33,329 nt of DNA, taken from positions 1 through 33,329 of the forward strand of contig JBBSIG010000001.1 of NCBI GenBank assembly GCA_038232215.1, read 5' to 3'. Shown here one piece after another: positions 16,424 through 24,801 of the stretch (positions are counted from its first letter, which is position 1; every line of letters starts with the position of its first letter). Source of the DNA: JBBSIG01 sp038232215 (GTDB lineage Bacteria; Actinomycetota; Thermoleophilia; Gaiellales; Gaiellaceae). Both the position numbers and the translations under genes were made by a program. The notes under the pieces are model-generated. The model made no database searches, was not told where the DNA came from, and was given only the letters and a program-made list of their open reading frames with translations.

Positions 16424-16645
16424 GTCCGATTCTCCGCAGGTTAGCCGTTGTCGATCCGAACGGAGGTCGCCCCTTCTTCGGCTCGCTTCCATGATTCCCT
16501 CTCGATCTCGCATGTGCCGGTCGCCCGGGCTCGAGGTTCAAGTCGTCCGCAGCCCGCCACGTCTCATCCCTCGGTTGGGGGGCGCCGCCCTCCGAGGAGC
16601 TGCCGATCTCGAAGCGAGGTCGCAATCAACCTGCGGGAGCTGCTC
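16338..16645. other. Divergent intergenic region between BY-kinase and glycosidase genes
   Basis: About 308 bases separate the two divergent starts. It holds the 29-codon frame at 16334-16423 and the glycosidase ribosome site. The frame into the glycosidase is open from 16448, but that part reads as arginine/serine-rich low-complexity and is unlikely to be translated. Both genes must be promoted here; I see no convincing -35/-10 pair. Confidence 0.4.
16635..16639 (+). promoter_or_regulatory. Ribosome binding site deciding the glycosidase start
   Basis: GGGAG lies 6 bases before GTG 16646, where a clean signal peptide begins. It favours this start over ATG 16448. Confidence 0.65.
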
Positions 16646-18403
16646 GTGCCTGGAAGCCGTTCCAAGACTCATCGCTCGCCGACGCGTTTGCTCGCTCTCC
16701 TCGGGATCCTGCTTCTCCTCGCCACCGTGCTCGCGGGCGAAGCCTCGGCTCGGCCGGCCGCGCGCACGGTCCAGGTCGCGATCCCGCTCGCCGGAGTTCG
16801 TTGGGACGGTCGAACGTTCACGACCGCGCTCGCGCTGCGACGCCGCCTCGAGCGACGAGGGAACAGCTTCGACATGTTTCTCCGCAAGCATCCGAGCGCC
16901 GTCGCCTCGTTCCGGCTGAGGGAGGTGCGGGTCGGCGGCAAGGTCTTCTACACGAACGGGGCGGCTCGAGCCCGCCTGCGATCCGCGGGAATCAGCGACC
17001 GGCGCTGGCGTGTGTCCCACGCTCGCAAGGTCGCGACCCTCGCGTACAACGAGTGGGCGATCCGCCACCGGCGCGCAGCCCCGAACGCGTCGGCCTCTAG
17101 CGTCGAGCGGCCCGAGCTCGGGCCGACGATGGCCGTCGACGGCTCCACGGCAACCCGTTGGGCCTCAGCGCACCTGGACGGGCAGTGGTGGCAGATCGAC
17201 CTCGGCAGCGTGCGCTCGATCAGCGGTGTGAGATTGAACTGGGCGAGGGCGTACGCGTCGCGGTACAGAGTCTCGACGTCGGTCGGGGGCAAGCGCTTCG
17301 CCGTGGCTACGGAGCAGACGATCGACGGCCCCGGGTGGCGGTCGACTGGCTTCGCGCCCCGTGCTGCCCGGTACGTGAGGATCCTCGGCGTCTCCCGTGC
17401 CACGCGGCTCGGGATCTCTCTGCGGAACGCGCGGGTCTACCGGCTCGGACCACGCGCGGCGGGTCGCCCCCCGGCCTCGCCCGAGCTCGCGAAACCAGGC
17501 GAGGTGACCGAGGGCGACTCGAGCGAGCAGCCTGTCGATCAGGGCGCTGCGCCTGCGGCGCTTCCACGCTTCGGGATCTCGCCCGGTTACAAGATCCTCA
17601 ACCGCTCGCCGGCCGACCGTGCCTTCGAGCTCGATCAGATGAAGGGCGCCGGCGCGCAGATCGTGCGCCTCGACTACGTCGAGCCGGAGAAGGCCGACGT
17701 CGTCATCGAGGAGGCGCTCGCGCGCGGCCTGGAGCCGCTTCTCTGTGTGGGAGGAACCACGCGGGCGCCCGGGCCTTCGCTCTCCGACTACACAGCCCTG
17801 GCCACCACGGCGGCGGCGAGGTGGGGCGGGAAGGTTCGTTTCTTCGAGCTGATGAACGAGCCCAATCTGAACGGCTGGACCTCCGCGACGTACACCCCCT
17901 ACCTGAAGGAGGCCTACGCCGCGATCAAGCGATCCAGCCCGGGCGCGACGGTCCTCACCGGCGGGTTCTTCACCGCTCCGCCCGGGACCGACGCCTACGC
18001 GCCTAGCTGGATGCAGGGCATCTACGCGCACGGCGGCAAGGGGAGCTTCGACATGGTCGCCGTGCACCTGTACGAGGACCCCAAGGCACGCGGCGCGTGG
18101 AACATCTGGGATCAGACCTTCAGCCTGACGCCCTCCGTCCGCTCGGTGATGGACGCAAACGGAGACGGCGACAAGCTGATCGTCTCCACCGAGTCGGGCG
18201 CCAACGTGGACAAGGTGGGCGAGGAGAAGCAGGCGATCACGGTGCGGGACGCCTACACGGAGTTCGCGTCCCGACCGAACACCGGGTTCATCATCCAGTA
18301 CTCGATGATGAACGACGATGTGAACGGCTACGGGATGTTGCGAGACGACAGATCGCGGCGCCCTGTCTGGGACGTGTTCCACCAGCTCGCGACCGGGACC
18401 TAG
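16646..18403 (+). CDS. Secreted F5/8 type C domain plus clan GH-A glycoside-hydrolase-like protein
   Basis: A 585-residue exported protein. After a signal peptide (RLLALLGILLLLATVLAGEASA, shown by its hydrophobic core) comes a ~100-residue unknown segment. An F5/8 type C/discoidin carbohydrate-binding domain follows (~145-265: DGSTATRWAS, WWQIDLG, ARYVRILG). After an acidic linker, a TIM-barrel domain (~310-585) starts at FGISPGYKIL. Its MNEPN places a likely acid/base at Glu 405, and VSTESGAN a likely nucleophile at Glu 516, the spacing expected of clan GH-A (GH5/GH39-like). It may trim or release the polymer made by the surrounding genes. It is divergent from the BY-kinase operon and alone on its strand. 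Confidence 0.85.
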   Translation: MPGSRSKTHRSPTRLLALLGILLLLATVLAGEASARPAARTVQVAIPLAGVRWDGRTFTTALALRRRLERRGNSFDMFLRKHPSAVASFRLREVRVGGKVFYTNGAARARLRSAGISDRRWRVSHARKVATLAYNEWAIRHRRAAPNASASSVERPELGPTMAVDGSTATRWASAHLDGQWWQIDLGSVRSISGVRLNWARAYASRYRVSTSVGGKRFAVATEQTIDGPGWRSTGFAPRAARYVRILGVSRATRLGISLRNARVYRLGPRAAGRPPASPELAKPGEVTEGDSSEQPVDQGAAPAALPRFGISPGYKILNRSPADRAFELDQMKGAGAQIVRLDYVEPEKADVVIEEALARGLEPLLCVGGTTRAPGPSLSDYTALATTAAARWGGKVRFFELMNEPNLNGWTSATYTPYLKEAYAAIKRSSPGATVLTGGFFTAPPGTDAYAPSWMQGIYAHGGKGSFDMVAVHLYEDPKARGAWNIWDQTFSLTPSVRSVMDANGDGDKLIVSTESGANVDKVGEEKQAITVRDAYTEFASRPNTGFIIQYSMMNDDVNGYGMLRDDRSRRPVWDVFHQLATGT

Positions 18404-18479
18404 CTCCTCTGCCCGAGACCGGCCGGGCGGGGGCCAGCCGCGGCCGGCGTGTCCCGGCAAGTCGGAAGCGGACCTGCGT

Positions 18480-19454
18480 CTACGACACTCCCGGCCGGCG
18501 CCTGGTTGCGAGAAGCCCTCGCAGCATGCCGGCGGACTCCGCCGATCGCTCGCGCTGACCCGCCACGCGCCACACCGCCGAGCGCACGGCCACGCCGGCC
18601 GCGATCAGGGCGATGGTGGCAGTCGCGGACAGGGGCGCGAGCTGAGCACGGATCATGGCCGCCTCCGCGCGACCGATCCGGGCGGCTCGCGCGGGATCGC
18701 TCCACGTCTGGCTCGCCGAAGCCTTCCCGATGTGCACGAACTCGGCCTCGCCCGCGAACCATGTCTTCCAGCCGAGCTGGCTCGCCCGCCAGCAGAGGTC
18801 GAGATCCTCGCCGTACATGTACTCGTCCTCGCCGAAGCCGCCGAGCTCGTCCCACGCTTCCCGCCGGACTATCGTCACCGCTCCGCTAGCCGCCTCCACC
18901 TCGCCCGAGGAGGCGTGGTCCCAGTGAGTGCTCCACCTCGGCTGCAGCCGGTTCGGGAGGAAGCGGCTCAGCCCGCTGGCCCGCACGAGGGCGACCGCCG
19001 GCGAGTACAGGGGCACGACGTTGGGTTGCAGAGTGAGATCCTCGTTCAGGAGGCGGGGGACGGCGATTCCGACGGATGGGCGGCGGGCCGCGTCGGCCAG
19101 GGCGCGAATGCTTCCCGGCCGATGGAGGAACGCGTCGCTGTTCACGAACAGGATCGCGTCCGACGGAAGCGCTCTCGCGCCTTCGTTGTTTCCACGCGTC
19201 GAGCCCAGGTTCTCGGCCAGCTGGACGAGCTTGCAGTCGGGGAGCTCGCGCTCGAAGCGGTCGGCACTGCCGTCGGTCGATCCGTTGTCGACGACGACGA
19301 GCCGCTCCGGCGGGAGTCCGTCCGCGAGCAGGGCCCTCGCGCTTCGGAGCGTGTAGTCGGGTGTGTTCCAGCTCAGGATCACCGCGCTGATCGAGCCGAG
19401 CCGGTGCTCGTCCGGCCCACGTTCGCCGCTCGTCGCCTCGCTTGCCGCCGTCAC
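18480..19454 (-). CDS. GT2-family glycosyltransferase (rhamnosyltransferase-like)
   Basis: A 324-residue GT-A enzyme. AVILSWNTPDYTLRSARAL and VVDNGSTDGSADRF form the nucleotide-sugar site, NSDAFL supplies the DxD-like motif, and GAVTIVRREAWDELGGF then YGEDLDLCWRA forms the acceptor/catalytic part, typical of WbbL-like rhamnosyltransferases. A hydrophobic stretch near 280-300 may tether it to the membrane. It is the last gene of the six-gene heptose operon: its GTG comes 1 base after the kinase stop. The 76 bases after it, before the convergent glycosidase end, hold only GC-rich short repeats without a T-run. Sugar specificity is inferred weakly. Confidence 0.88.
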   Translation of the reverse strand: MTAASEATSGERGPDEHRLGSISAVILSWNTPDYTLRSARALLADGLPPERLVVVDNGSTDGSADRFERELPDCKLVQLAENLGSTRGNNEGARALPSDAILFVNSDAFLHRPGSIRALADAARRPSVGIAVPRLLNEDLTLQPNVVPLYSPAVALVRASGLSRFLPNRLQPRWSTHWDHASSGEVEAASGAVTIVRREAWDELGGFGEDEYMYGEDLDLCWRASQLGWKTWFAGEAEFVHIGKASASQTWSDPARAARIGRAEAAMIRAQLAPLSATATIALIAAGVAVRSAVWRVAGQRERSAESAGMLRGLLATRRRPGVS

Positions 19455-19455
19455 G

Positions 19456-20418
19456 TCAGCTCCGCAGCTCGTCGAGCGTGACGCTCGACGTCCCGACCTT
19501 GCCCACGGCGATCCCGGCCGCCGTGTTCGCCACCTGGAGGGCGGGCTCGAGCGCGGTGCGGCGCCCGAGCGCCATGGCGAGCGTGCTCACGACCGTGTCG
19601 CCGGCGCCGGTCACGTCGAAGACGTTCTGCGCCACCGCCGGGACGTCGATCGGCTCACGACCGTCCTGGAAGAGGAGCATGCCCTGCGCACCTCGCGTCA
19701 CGAGCAGCGCGCAGCCGTCGAGGACGGCGGAGAGGCGCCGGCCGATCTCGAGCAGGTCCTCGTCCGACTGGATCTGCACGTGGGCCGCGCGCTCGGCCTC
19801 GTGGATGTTCGGCGTGATCACGGTGGCGCCGCGGTACTTCGTGAAGTCGACCCCCTTCGGGTCGACGACGACCGGCTTCGAGTGGGCCCGGGCGAGCTCG
19901 ATCACGCGCTGCGCGACACGCGGGGAGACGACGCCCTTCGCATAGTCGGAGAGGATGATCGCGTCCGCTCGGACGAGCTCGCCCTCCGCCCAGCGGATCA
20001 GTCTGTTCTCGAGCTCCTCGCCGAGCGACGCCCGCCCTTCGAGATCGGCGCGGACGACCTGCTGGCTGTTCGCGACGATCCGGGTCTTGGTCGTGGTCGT
20101 CCTCGTCTCGTCTCCGATCAGCCCCCCGTGGTCCACGCCTCGCTCCGTGAGCGCCTCCCTCAGCCGGTCCGCCTGCTGATCCCGCCCGACCACCCCGCCG
20201 AGGGACGCCAGCCCGCCGAGCGCGACGATCCCCGCCGCGGTGTTCGCTGCTCCGCCCGGGACGTAGGTCCGGCGCTCGACCTCCACGACCGGAACCGGTG
20301 CCTCGGGGGAGATGCGGCTGACGTGGCCCCAGATGTACTCGTCGAGCATCACGTCGCCGATCGTCATGACCCGCGTCCCGGGGAAGCCGGCGAGGAGATC
20401 GTCGGAAGGGTGTCTCAC
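19456..20418 (-). CDS. hldA: D-glycero-D-manno-heptose 7-phosphate kinase (HldA / RfaE domain 1)
   Basis: A 320-residue PfkB/ribokinase-fold kinase. It has GDVMLDEYIWG at the N terminus, VPGGAANTAAGIVALGG, VVVDPKGVDFTKY, TPNIHEAERAA, and the anion hole/catalytic DVTGAGDTVVSTLA with Asp as base. This is the pattern of the kinase half of bifunctional HldE (RfaE); the adenylyltransferase half is absent here and instead sits fused to GmhA two genes upstream. It would phosphorylate heptose 7-phosphate at C1. GTG 20418 overlaps the GmhB stop as GTGA. Choosing it gives ~15 residues before the domain, which is normal. Confidence 0.9.
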   Translation of the reverse strand: MRHPSDDLLAGFPGTRVMTIGDVMLDEYIWGHVSRISPEAPVPVVEVERRTYVPGGAANTAAGIVALGGLASLGGVVGRDQQADRLREALTERGVDHGGLIGDETRTTTTKTRIVANSQQVVRADLEGRASLGEELENRLIRWAEGELVRADAIILSDYAKGVVSPRVAQRVIELARAHSKPVVVDPKGVDFTKYRGATVITPNIHEAERAAHVQIQSDEDLLEIGRRLSAVLDGCALLVTRGAQGMLLFQDGREPIDVPAVAQNVFDVTGAGDTVVSTLAMALGRRTALEPALQVANTAAGIAVGKVGTSSVTLDELRS

Positions 20419-20963
20419 GCCGGCCCGCCGTCGCCGACGATCTTCGAGGCGACCTCCGCCCAGCTCCGGGCGACACGGTCGGGGGTGGAAGAGAGGTCGG
20501 CCGGCGCCGGGGTCGGCCGGAGCAAGACGGTGCTGACCCCGGCTCTTCTGCCGGCCTCGACGTCGCTCGGCTTGTCGCCGACCATGAACGAGGCCGCGAG
20601 ATCGAGGTCGAGCTCCCCGGCGGCTCGCATGATCAGCTCGGGCGAGGGCTTTCGGCAGCTGCAACCCTCGTCGGGCGCATGCGGGCAATAGTAGGAGCCG
20701 TCCAGGTGGATGCCGTGTGCCTCGAGCTCGGCGAGGAAGCGCCGGTGCACCGCGCTGGCCTCCCCGGTCGTGACGATTCCCCGGCCGACTCCGGACTGAT
20801 TGCTGATCACGACGAGTCTGAAGCCGGCGAGAGACAGGCGGGCGAGAGCCTCCACCGTGCCCGGGAGGAGCTCGACCTCGTCCGGATCCCTCGGGTAGCC
20901 CGCATCGCGGATCAGCGTGCCGTCCCGGTCGAGGAAGACGGCCGGGTGCTCAGTGCCCGGCAT
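20415..20963 (-). CDS. gmhB: D-glycero-D-manno-heptose 1,7-bisphosphate 7-phosphatase
   Basis: A 182-residue HAD phosphatase. It has FLDRDGTLIRDAGY (nucleophile and acid Asp), VVISNQSGVGRG, the GmhB zinc loop CPHAPDEGCSCRKP with its Cys/His ligands, and MVGDKPSDVEAG as the last Asp motif. It removes the C7 phosphate from heptose bisphosphate, the third step of ADP-heptose synthesis. ATG 20963 gives a normal short lead; GTG 20975 is an alternative. Either overlaps the end of the upstream fusion gene (stop at 20950), and its own stop forms GTGA with the kinase start. Without context it could be a histidinol-phosphatase relative, but the operon settles it. Confidence 0.92.
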   Translation of the reverse strand: MPGTEHPAVFLDRDGTLIRDAGYPRDPDEVELLPGTVEALARLSLAGFRLVVISNQSGVGRGIVTTGEASAVHRRFLAELEAHGIHLDGSYYCPHAPDEGCSCRKPSPELIMRAAGELDLDLAASFMVGDKPSDVEAGRRAGVSTVLLRPTPAPADLSSTPDRVARSWAEVASKIVGDGGPA

Positions 20964-22065
20964 GTGCAGGATCACCGTGGCGGATTCGCGTAATCAGGTC
21001 CGTGCTCGAGCGAGACGGCATCAGCGGCAGGAACTCCACGCGTCCGCCATACGACTCGACAATCGGGAGCTCGGGGATCGGCTTCCCGCCTGGCGGCGCG
21101 TAGTCGGCGCCCTTGCAGTGCACCTCCGGCTGCAGCTCCGCCAGCGCGCTCACCGGGCTGACGTCGTCGAACACGGTCACCGCGTCCACCGCCCGCAGGG
21201 CGGCGAGCACCGCGGCCCGCTCGTCTGCCGCGACGAAGGGACGTTCCGGCCCCTTGAGCTCGCGGACCGAGTCGTCGCTGTTGACGCCGACGACGAGGAC
21301 GTCGCCGAGTTGCCTGGCCGCCTCCAGACTCTGAACGTGACCGGCGTGCATGAGATCGAAGCACCCGTTCGTCCACACGACTGTGTGTCCCTGCCTCCGC
21401 CACCGAGCGCGCAGCGCGAGGAGATCGTCCCAGGCCAGCACCCTCCCGGGGCTCGCCTCGTCGTCGGCGGCCGGCTGCCGCGCGAGCAGGACCTCGACGC
21501 TCTCGCAGAGCGCGTGCTCGATCGCCAGGTGCCCCTCCTGGATGCGCGGGGCGGCCGCTGCGGCGACGCCGACCACGACGTCCGCTCTAGCGGCGAGCTC
21601 TCCTCCGCTCGGGCCTGTCAAGGCGATCGTCCGCAGACCGCGCTCGCGCGCCGCCTCGATGCCCGCGACGACGTTCGGCGACGATCCGCTGGTGCTGATC
21701 CCAAGCGCAACGTCGCCGCGCCGTCCGAGCGCCTCGAGCTGACGGGCGAAGATCCGGTCGAAGCCGTAGTCGTTGCCGATCGCCGTCAGGGCGGACGTGT
21801 CCGTCGTGAGGGCGATCGCGGGCAGTCCGTCCCGCTCGAGCAGGAAGCGCCCGACGAGCTCCGTAGCCATGTGTTGAGCGTCGGCCGCGCTGCCCCCGTT
21901 GCCGAAGACCAGCAGCTTCCCGCCGCCCCGGAAGCACCTCTCGAGCACGGCGCTCGCCTCCGCGACCTCGTCGATCGGCGCACCTACGGCTTCGAGTCGC
22001 TCTCTCGTGCCCTCGCTCACCGAGCTCAGGAATCGCCGTGTGCGCTCGGGCGGTCGGTCACTCAT
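20950..22065 (-). CDS. Fusion of sedoheptulose-7-phosphate isomerase (GmhA) and heptose-1-phosphate adenylyltransferase (HldC)
   Basis: 371 residues with two complete domains. Residues ~1-195 are a SIS isomerase of the GmhA type: GNGGSAADAQH at 55-65, ISTSGSSPNVV, and a helix with EGHLAIEHALCE. Residues ~215-365 are a cytidylyltransferase-like domain as in the HldE C terminus: TNGCFDLMHAGHV (Asn 233; nucleotide-binding HxGH 240-243), VVGVNSDDSVRELKG, and a late SSTDLI. One polypeptide would thus do the first and last steps of ADP-heptose synthesis. In the systems I know these are separate proteins, with HldC free or fused to HldA. ATG 22065 overlaps the GT9 stop by 8 bases. The frame is continuous with no sign of error. 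Confidence 0.93.
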   Translation of the reverse strand: MSDRPPERTRRFLSSVSEGTRERLEAVGAPIDEVAEASAVLERCFRGGGKLLVFGNGGSAADAQHMATELVGRFLLERDGLPAIALTTDTSALTAIGNDYGFDRIFARQLEALGRRGDVALGISTSGSSPNVVAGIEAARERGLRTIALTGPSGGELAARADVVVGVAAAAAPRIQEGHLAIEHALCESVEVLLARQPAADDEASPGRVLAWDDLLALRARWRRQGHTVVWTNGCFDLMHAGHVQSLEAARQLGDVLVVGVNSDDSVRELKGPERPFVAADERAAVLAALRAVDAVTVFDDVSPVSALAELQPEVHCKGADYAPPGGKPIPELPIVESYGGRVEFLPLMPSRSSTDLITRIRHGDPAHAGH

Positions 22066-23158
22066 CGTCGAGGAGGGTCGTCATGGTCTCGTGAACGCGT
22101 GCGACGGAGATGCCTCGCATGCAGTCGTCGCGCTGCCCGTCGTACTCGAAGCCGAGGTTGAGGAAGCCGCAGCCTTCGTACGCCGAGCTGACCGAGCGGG
22201 CTCGCTCTCCGAGCGGCCCCCAGCGGAGCTCGGCAGTGGGGCCGTTGAGCCCTACCGTCCGGGCCCCGGAAGCCGCGGCCAGGTGCATCAAGCCGGTGTT
22301 GACGCTCACGACGGCCGAGCTGCCGCGGAGAGCGGGGAGCAGCTCGTCGAAGCCGGTACCGCTGAGATCGACCATGTGACGACCGAGACCTCCCGAGAGA
22401 CGAATGAAAGCCATACACCGATCGGCATCCGATCGCGAACCCGTGAGCGCCACCGAGCAACCGCTCTCGACGACGCGCGCGGCGAGATCCTGCCAGCGAT
22501 CGGAGGGCCACTCCTTCAGGTGGCTTCGGTAGCCGCCAGCCCACATGTGGAAGACGACGTACGGCTCGGGCGGGGGCGGCGCGCTCGGCGCTCCACGAGG
22601 CTCGATGCGCGGTAGCCCGAGGGACTCGACGCCGATCGCCCCGACGAGCGCACGGTAGTTCTCGAGCTCGTGCCTGCCCCCGGAATGCGAGACGACGGCG
22701 TCGTAGAGACGATGCCGATGCTGGCCGGGAGTCCGGAAGCCGACGGTGTAGGAGGCGTGGGAAAGTGCCGAGAGAAGCGCCTCGATGCGGGGCCACGGGC
22801 CGAAGTCGAGCAGCACGTCGACCGGGTGGCGCCGCAGCGTCCGCGCCGCCTCGAGCGGTCGGGACATGGGCAGCGTGACGACCTCGACTTCGTCGATCAG
22901 CCTTGCCACGGCCGCGTTGTCTCTTCCCGCGAAGAAGGTGATCTGGGCGTCCGGCAGGGCCGCCGAGAGATCGCGCACGATCGCCGAGAGCAGGACGGTG
23001 TCGCCGATCGCGCTGGACTTGAAGATGCCGATCCGACGTATCGCCTCCGGTAGAGGCCGCCTCCGCCGGGCGAGGTCGGCGGAGGCGAGGAGCGGGATGC
23101 CGACGTAGCGGTCGAGCAGCCGCAGGGTCGGGTTGCCTCGCTCGGGCGCTCCGCTCAT
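22058..23158 (-). CDS. GT9-family heptosyltransferase-like glycosyltransferase
   Basis: A 366-residue GT-B enzyme with the hallmark N-terminal IGIFKSSAIGDTVLLSAIV, then VVFHMWAGGYRSHLKEWP (donor-side lysine and Trp-Pro) and VSVNTGLMHLAAASGARTVGLNGP, TAELRWGPLG. These are the conserved regions of LPS heptosyltransferases (RfaC/RfaF family). Because it is encoded in the operon that makes ADP-heptose, it is the best candidate for heptose transfer onto the lipid-linked glycan. ATG 23158 overlaps the flippase TGA as ATGA, so translation is coupled. It differs from the other GT9 at 10099-11322, which has a cysteine-rich tail that this one lacks. Confidence 0.9.
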   Translation of the reverse strand: MSGAPERGNPTLRLLDRYVGIPLLASADLARRRRPLPEAIRRIGIFKSSAIGDTVLLSAIVRDLSAALPDAQITFFAGRDNAAVARLIDEVEVVTLPMSRPLEAARTLRRHPVDVLLDFGPWPRIEALLSALSHASYTVGFRTPGQHRHRLYDAVVSHSGGRHELENYRALVGAIGVESLGLPRIEPRGAPSAPPPPEPYVVFHMWAGGYRSHLKEWPSDRWQDLAARVVESGCSVALTGSRSDADRCMAFIRLSGGLGRHMVDLSGTGFDELLPALRGSSAVVSVNTGLMHLAAASGARTVGLNGPTAELRWGPLGERARSVSSAYEGCGFLNLGFEYDGQRDDCMRGISVARVHETMTTLLDDE

Positions 23159-24663
23159 CTCGTCGCCAGTGAGGCGCGGGCTGACGACCAGAGGCTGCCT
23201 CCGATTCTCCGGACGCTGCCCGGCAGGGCGAGAACAAGGCCCGCGTAGACAACGAGGCCGAGCAAGGTCGCGAGCGGCCAGGGGCCTGGTACGACGAGGA
23301 TCACGGCCGCCATCACCCCGGCGACAACGAGCAGGAGGGCGGTGTAGCCCAGGTGCGGTCGGAATCCGTTCGTCCTGCGCACGGCATAGCCCAGCGCGAG
23401 CAGCACGCAGAGCTCGGAGGCGACGCTCGTGACTGCCGCGGCCTTGTAGCCGTAGCTTGGGATGAAGACGAGGTTCAGCACGACGTTCAGGACGAGGACG
23501 GCGGTCACGATCTCGAGCAGGAGCTTCTCCCGGCCGGAAGCGATCAGGACGTAGAGGAAGAGCGAGCTCGGGAAGGTCAGGAGCAGATAGGGGGCGAGCA
23601 GCTGAAGCGCGCCTGCTCCCGCCTCGAACTTGCTTCCCGCCGCCAGCACGACGAGCTGGGGCGCGACCGTGATCCCGACCACGACGGCCGGAAGCGCCGC
23701 GGCGAGCGTGACGTCGAAGCTCGATTGCAGGAAGGAGCGCGTGCGCGGGTCGCGTGTCTGCAGGAACCTCGTGATCGTCGGGAAGAAGGTCGCCACGAAG
23801 GCAGTGTTCACGAGAGTCGACAGCTCGACGAACTTGTACGCGACTCCGTAGAGGCCGACTTCTCGAGACGGTCGCAGCAGCGCGAGCAAGAAGAGATCGA
23901 TGCGAAAGTAGATCAGCCCGATCACGACCGCCGCACTGAGGACGATCGACGCTCGTAGCAGCCTCAGCCAGTACGCGCGATCGATGCGCGGTCGAACGCG
24001 TACGACGCGCCGCACCGCGAGGTAGGTCCCGGCGAGCGTGACTCCGAGCCCCAGGACGCTCGCCCAGACGACTCCCGCGAGCCCGAAGCCGAGGGCGATG
24101 AACGCCAGTGTCAGCCCCAGAGTGACGGCGCGCCCGACGACGGTCGCGGCGACCGACCAGTGGATCCTCAGTCGAGCTTGCAGGACGGGCAGCAAGCTCA
24201 GGTTGACAGCCGTGAAGAACGCACCCAGCGAGCCGATCGCGACGGCCAGCCTGACACCGCCGGCCAGGGGCAGCACGAACGTGGCGGCGAGCCCGACGGC
24301 TAGAAAGCAGAGCGACACGACCACGCGGAGGGCCACCGACGCGCCCACGGCTCGCTCGGCCGACTCGGGCTCCCGCGCGATGTCGCGCACGATCGCCGTC
24401 GAGAGGCCGGCGTCGACAATCTGGACCACGAAGAAGAGCATGACGTTCGCCGTCGCGAGCTCTCCGTACACGGACGGGCCGAGGGCGCGCGTGGCGGCCA
24501 CGAAGACGAGCCAGCCGAAGACGACCGTGGCGACGCTCCCGGCGAGCTGGGACCCCGAGTTCGTCGCCAGCGCCGTGACCAGGCTGCGGCGCGGTGCTCC
24601 CGGGCCGCGCCCGGGTTGCCGGCCCGCGTTCTCGTCGAGATCGGATGCGTTCGCTGAAGACAT
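23155..24663 (-). CDS. Wzx-type polysaccharide flippase (MOP superfamily)
   Basis: A 502-residue membrane protein with ~14 hydrophobic segments, beginning after a ~28-residue polar lead with LVTALATNSGSQLAGSVATV. VAATRALGPSVYGELATANV is the typical first-loop motif (R.LG...YG) of the polysaccharide synthase/oligosaccharide flippase family. It would move undecaprenyl-linked repeat units across the cytoplasmic membrane. It is the first gene of the heptose operon and has a plausible -10 (TACAAT) ~95 bases upstream of ATG 24663. A second flippase lies at 30384-31967, so two distinct glycans or two steps may be served. Confidence 0.9.
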   Translation of the reverse strand: MSSANASDLDENAGRQPGRGPGAPRRSLVTALATNSGSQLAGSVATVVFGWLVFVAATRALGPSVYGELATANVMLFFVVQIVDAGLSTAIVRDIAREPESAERAVGASVALRVVVSLCFLAVGLAATFVLPLAGGVRLAVAIGSLGAFFTAVNLSLLPVLQARLRIHWSVAATVVGRAVTLGLTLAFIALGFGLAGVVWASVLGLGVTLAGTYLAVRRVVRVRPRIDRAYWLRLLRASIVLSAAVVIGLIYFRIDLFLLALLRPSREVGLYGVAYKFVELSTLVNTAFVATFFPTITRFLQTRDPRTRSFLQSSFDVTLAAALPAVVVGITVAPQLVVLAAGSKFEAGAGALQLLAPYLLLTFPSSLFLYVLIASGREKLLLEIVTAVLVLNVVLNLVFIPSYGYKAAAVTSVASELCVLLALGYAVRRTNGFRPHLGYTALLLVVAGVMAAVILVVPGPWPLATLLGLVVYAGLVLALPGSVRRIGGSLWSSARASLATR

Positions 24664-24801
24664 GGCGGGCAGGCGTTCGCGGGATCGTCGGGTGCGCCGG
24701 TGCAGGGTGGATCGGGCGAATGCCTCGATGCCGCACGACCCCCTCGAGTCAGCTCGATTGTAGCCTCTGTCCGGATCCGACTACGCTCGCGAAGAGCCCC
24801 T
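24664..24801. promoter_or_regulatory. Divergent promoter region (heptose operon / methyltransferase)
   Basis: On the - strand TACAAT (24762-24757) is a good -10, but no good -35 is present. On the + strand TTGTAG (24758-24763) and TACGCT (24782-24787), 18 bases apart, could form a promoter for the methyltransferase. The two overlap at 24757-24763, so they would compete. Confidence 0.35.

Noticed and set aside
18404..18479. Bidirectional terminator between the glycosidase and GT2 genes
   Set aside because: Short GCCGGG/CCCGGC arms exist, but loops are long and no T-run follows on either strand.
18480..24663. Reading the heptose genes as a Gram-negative LPS core locus
   Set aside because: No lipid A, Kdo or Lpt genes are present, and the BY-kinase/CpsB pair and LPFTG protein fit a Gram-positive-type envelope better. 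The point stays open until the rest of the genome is seen.
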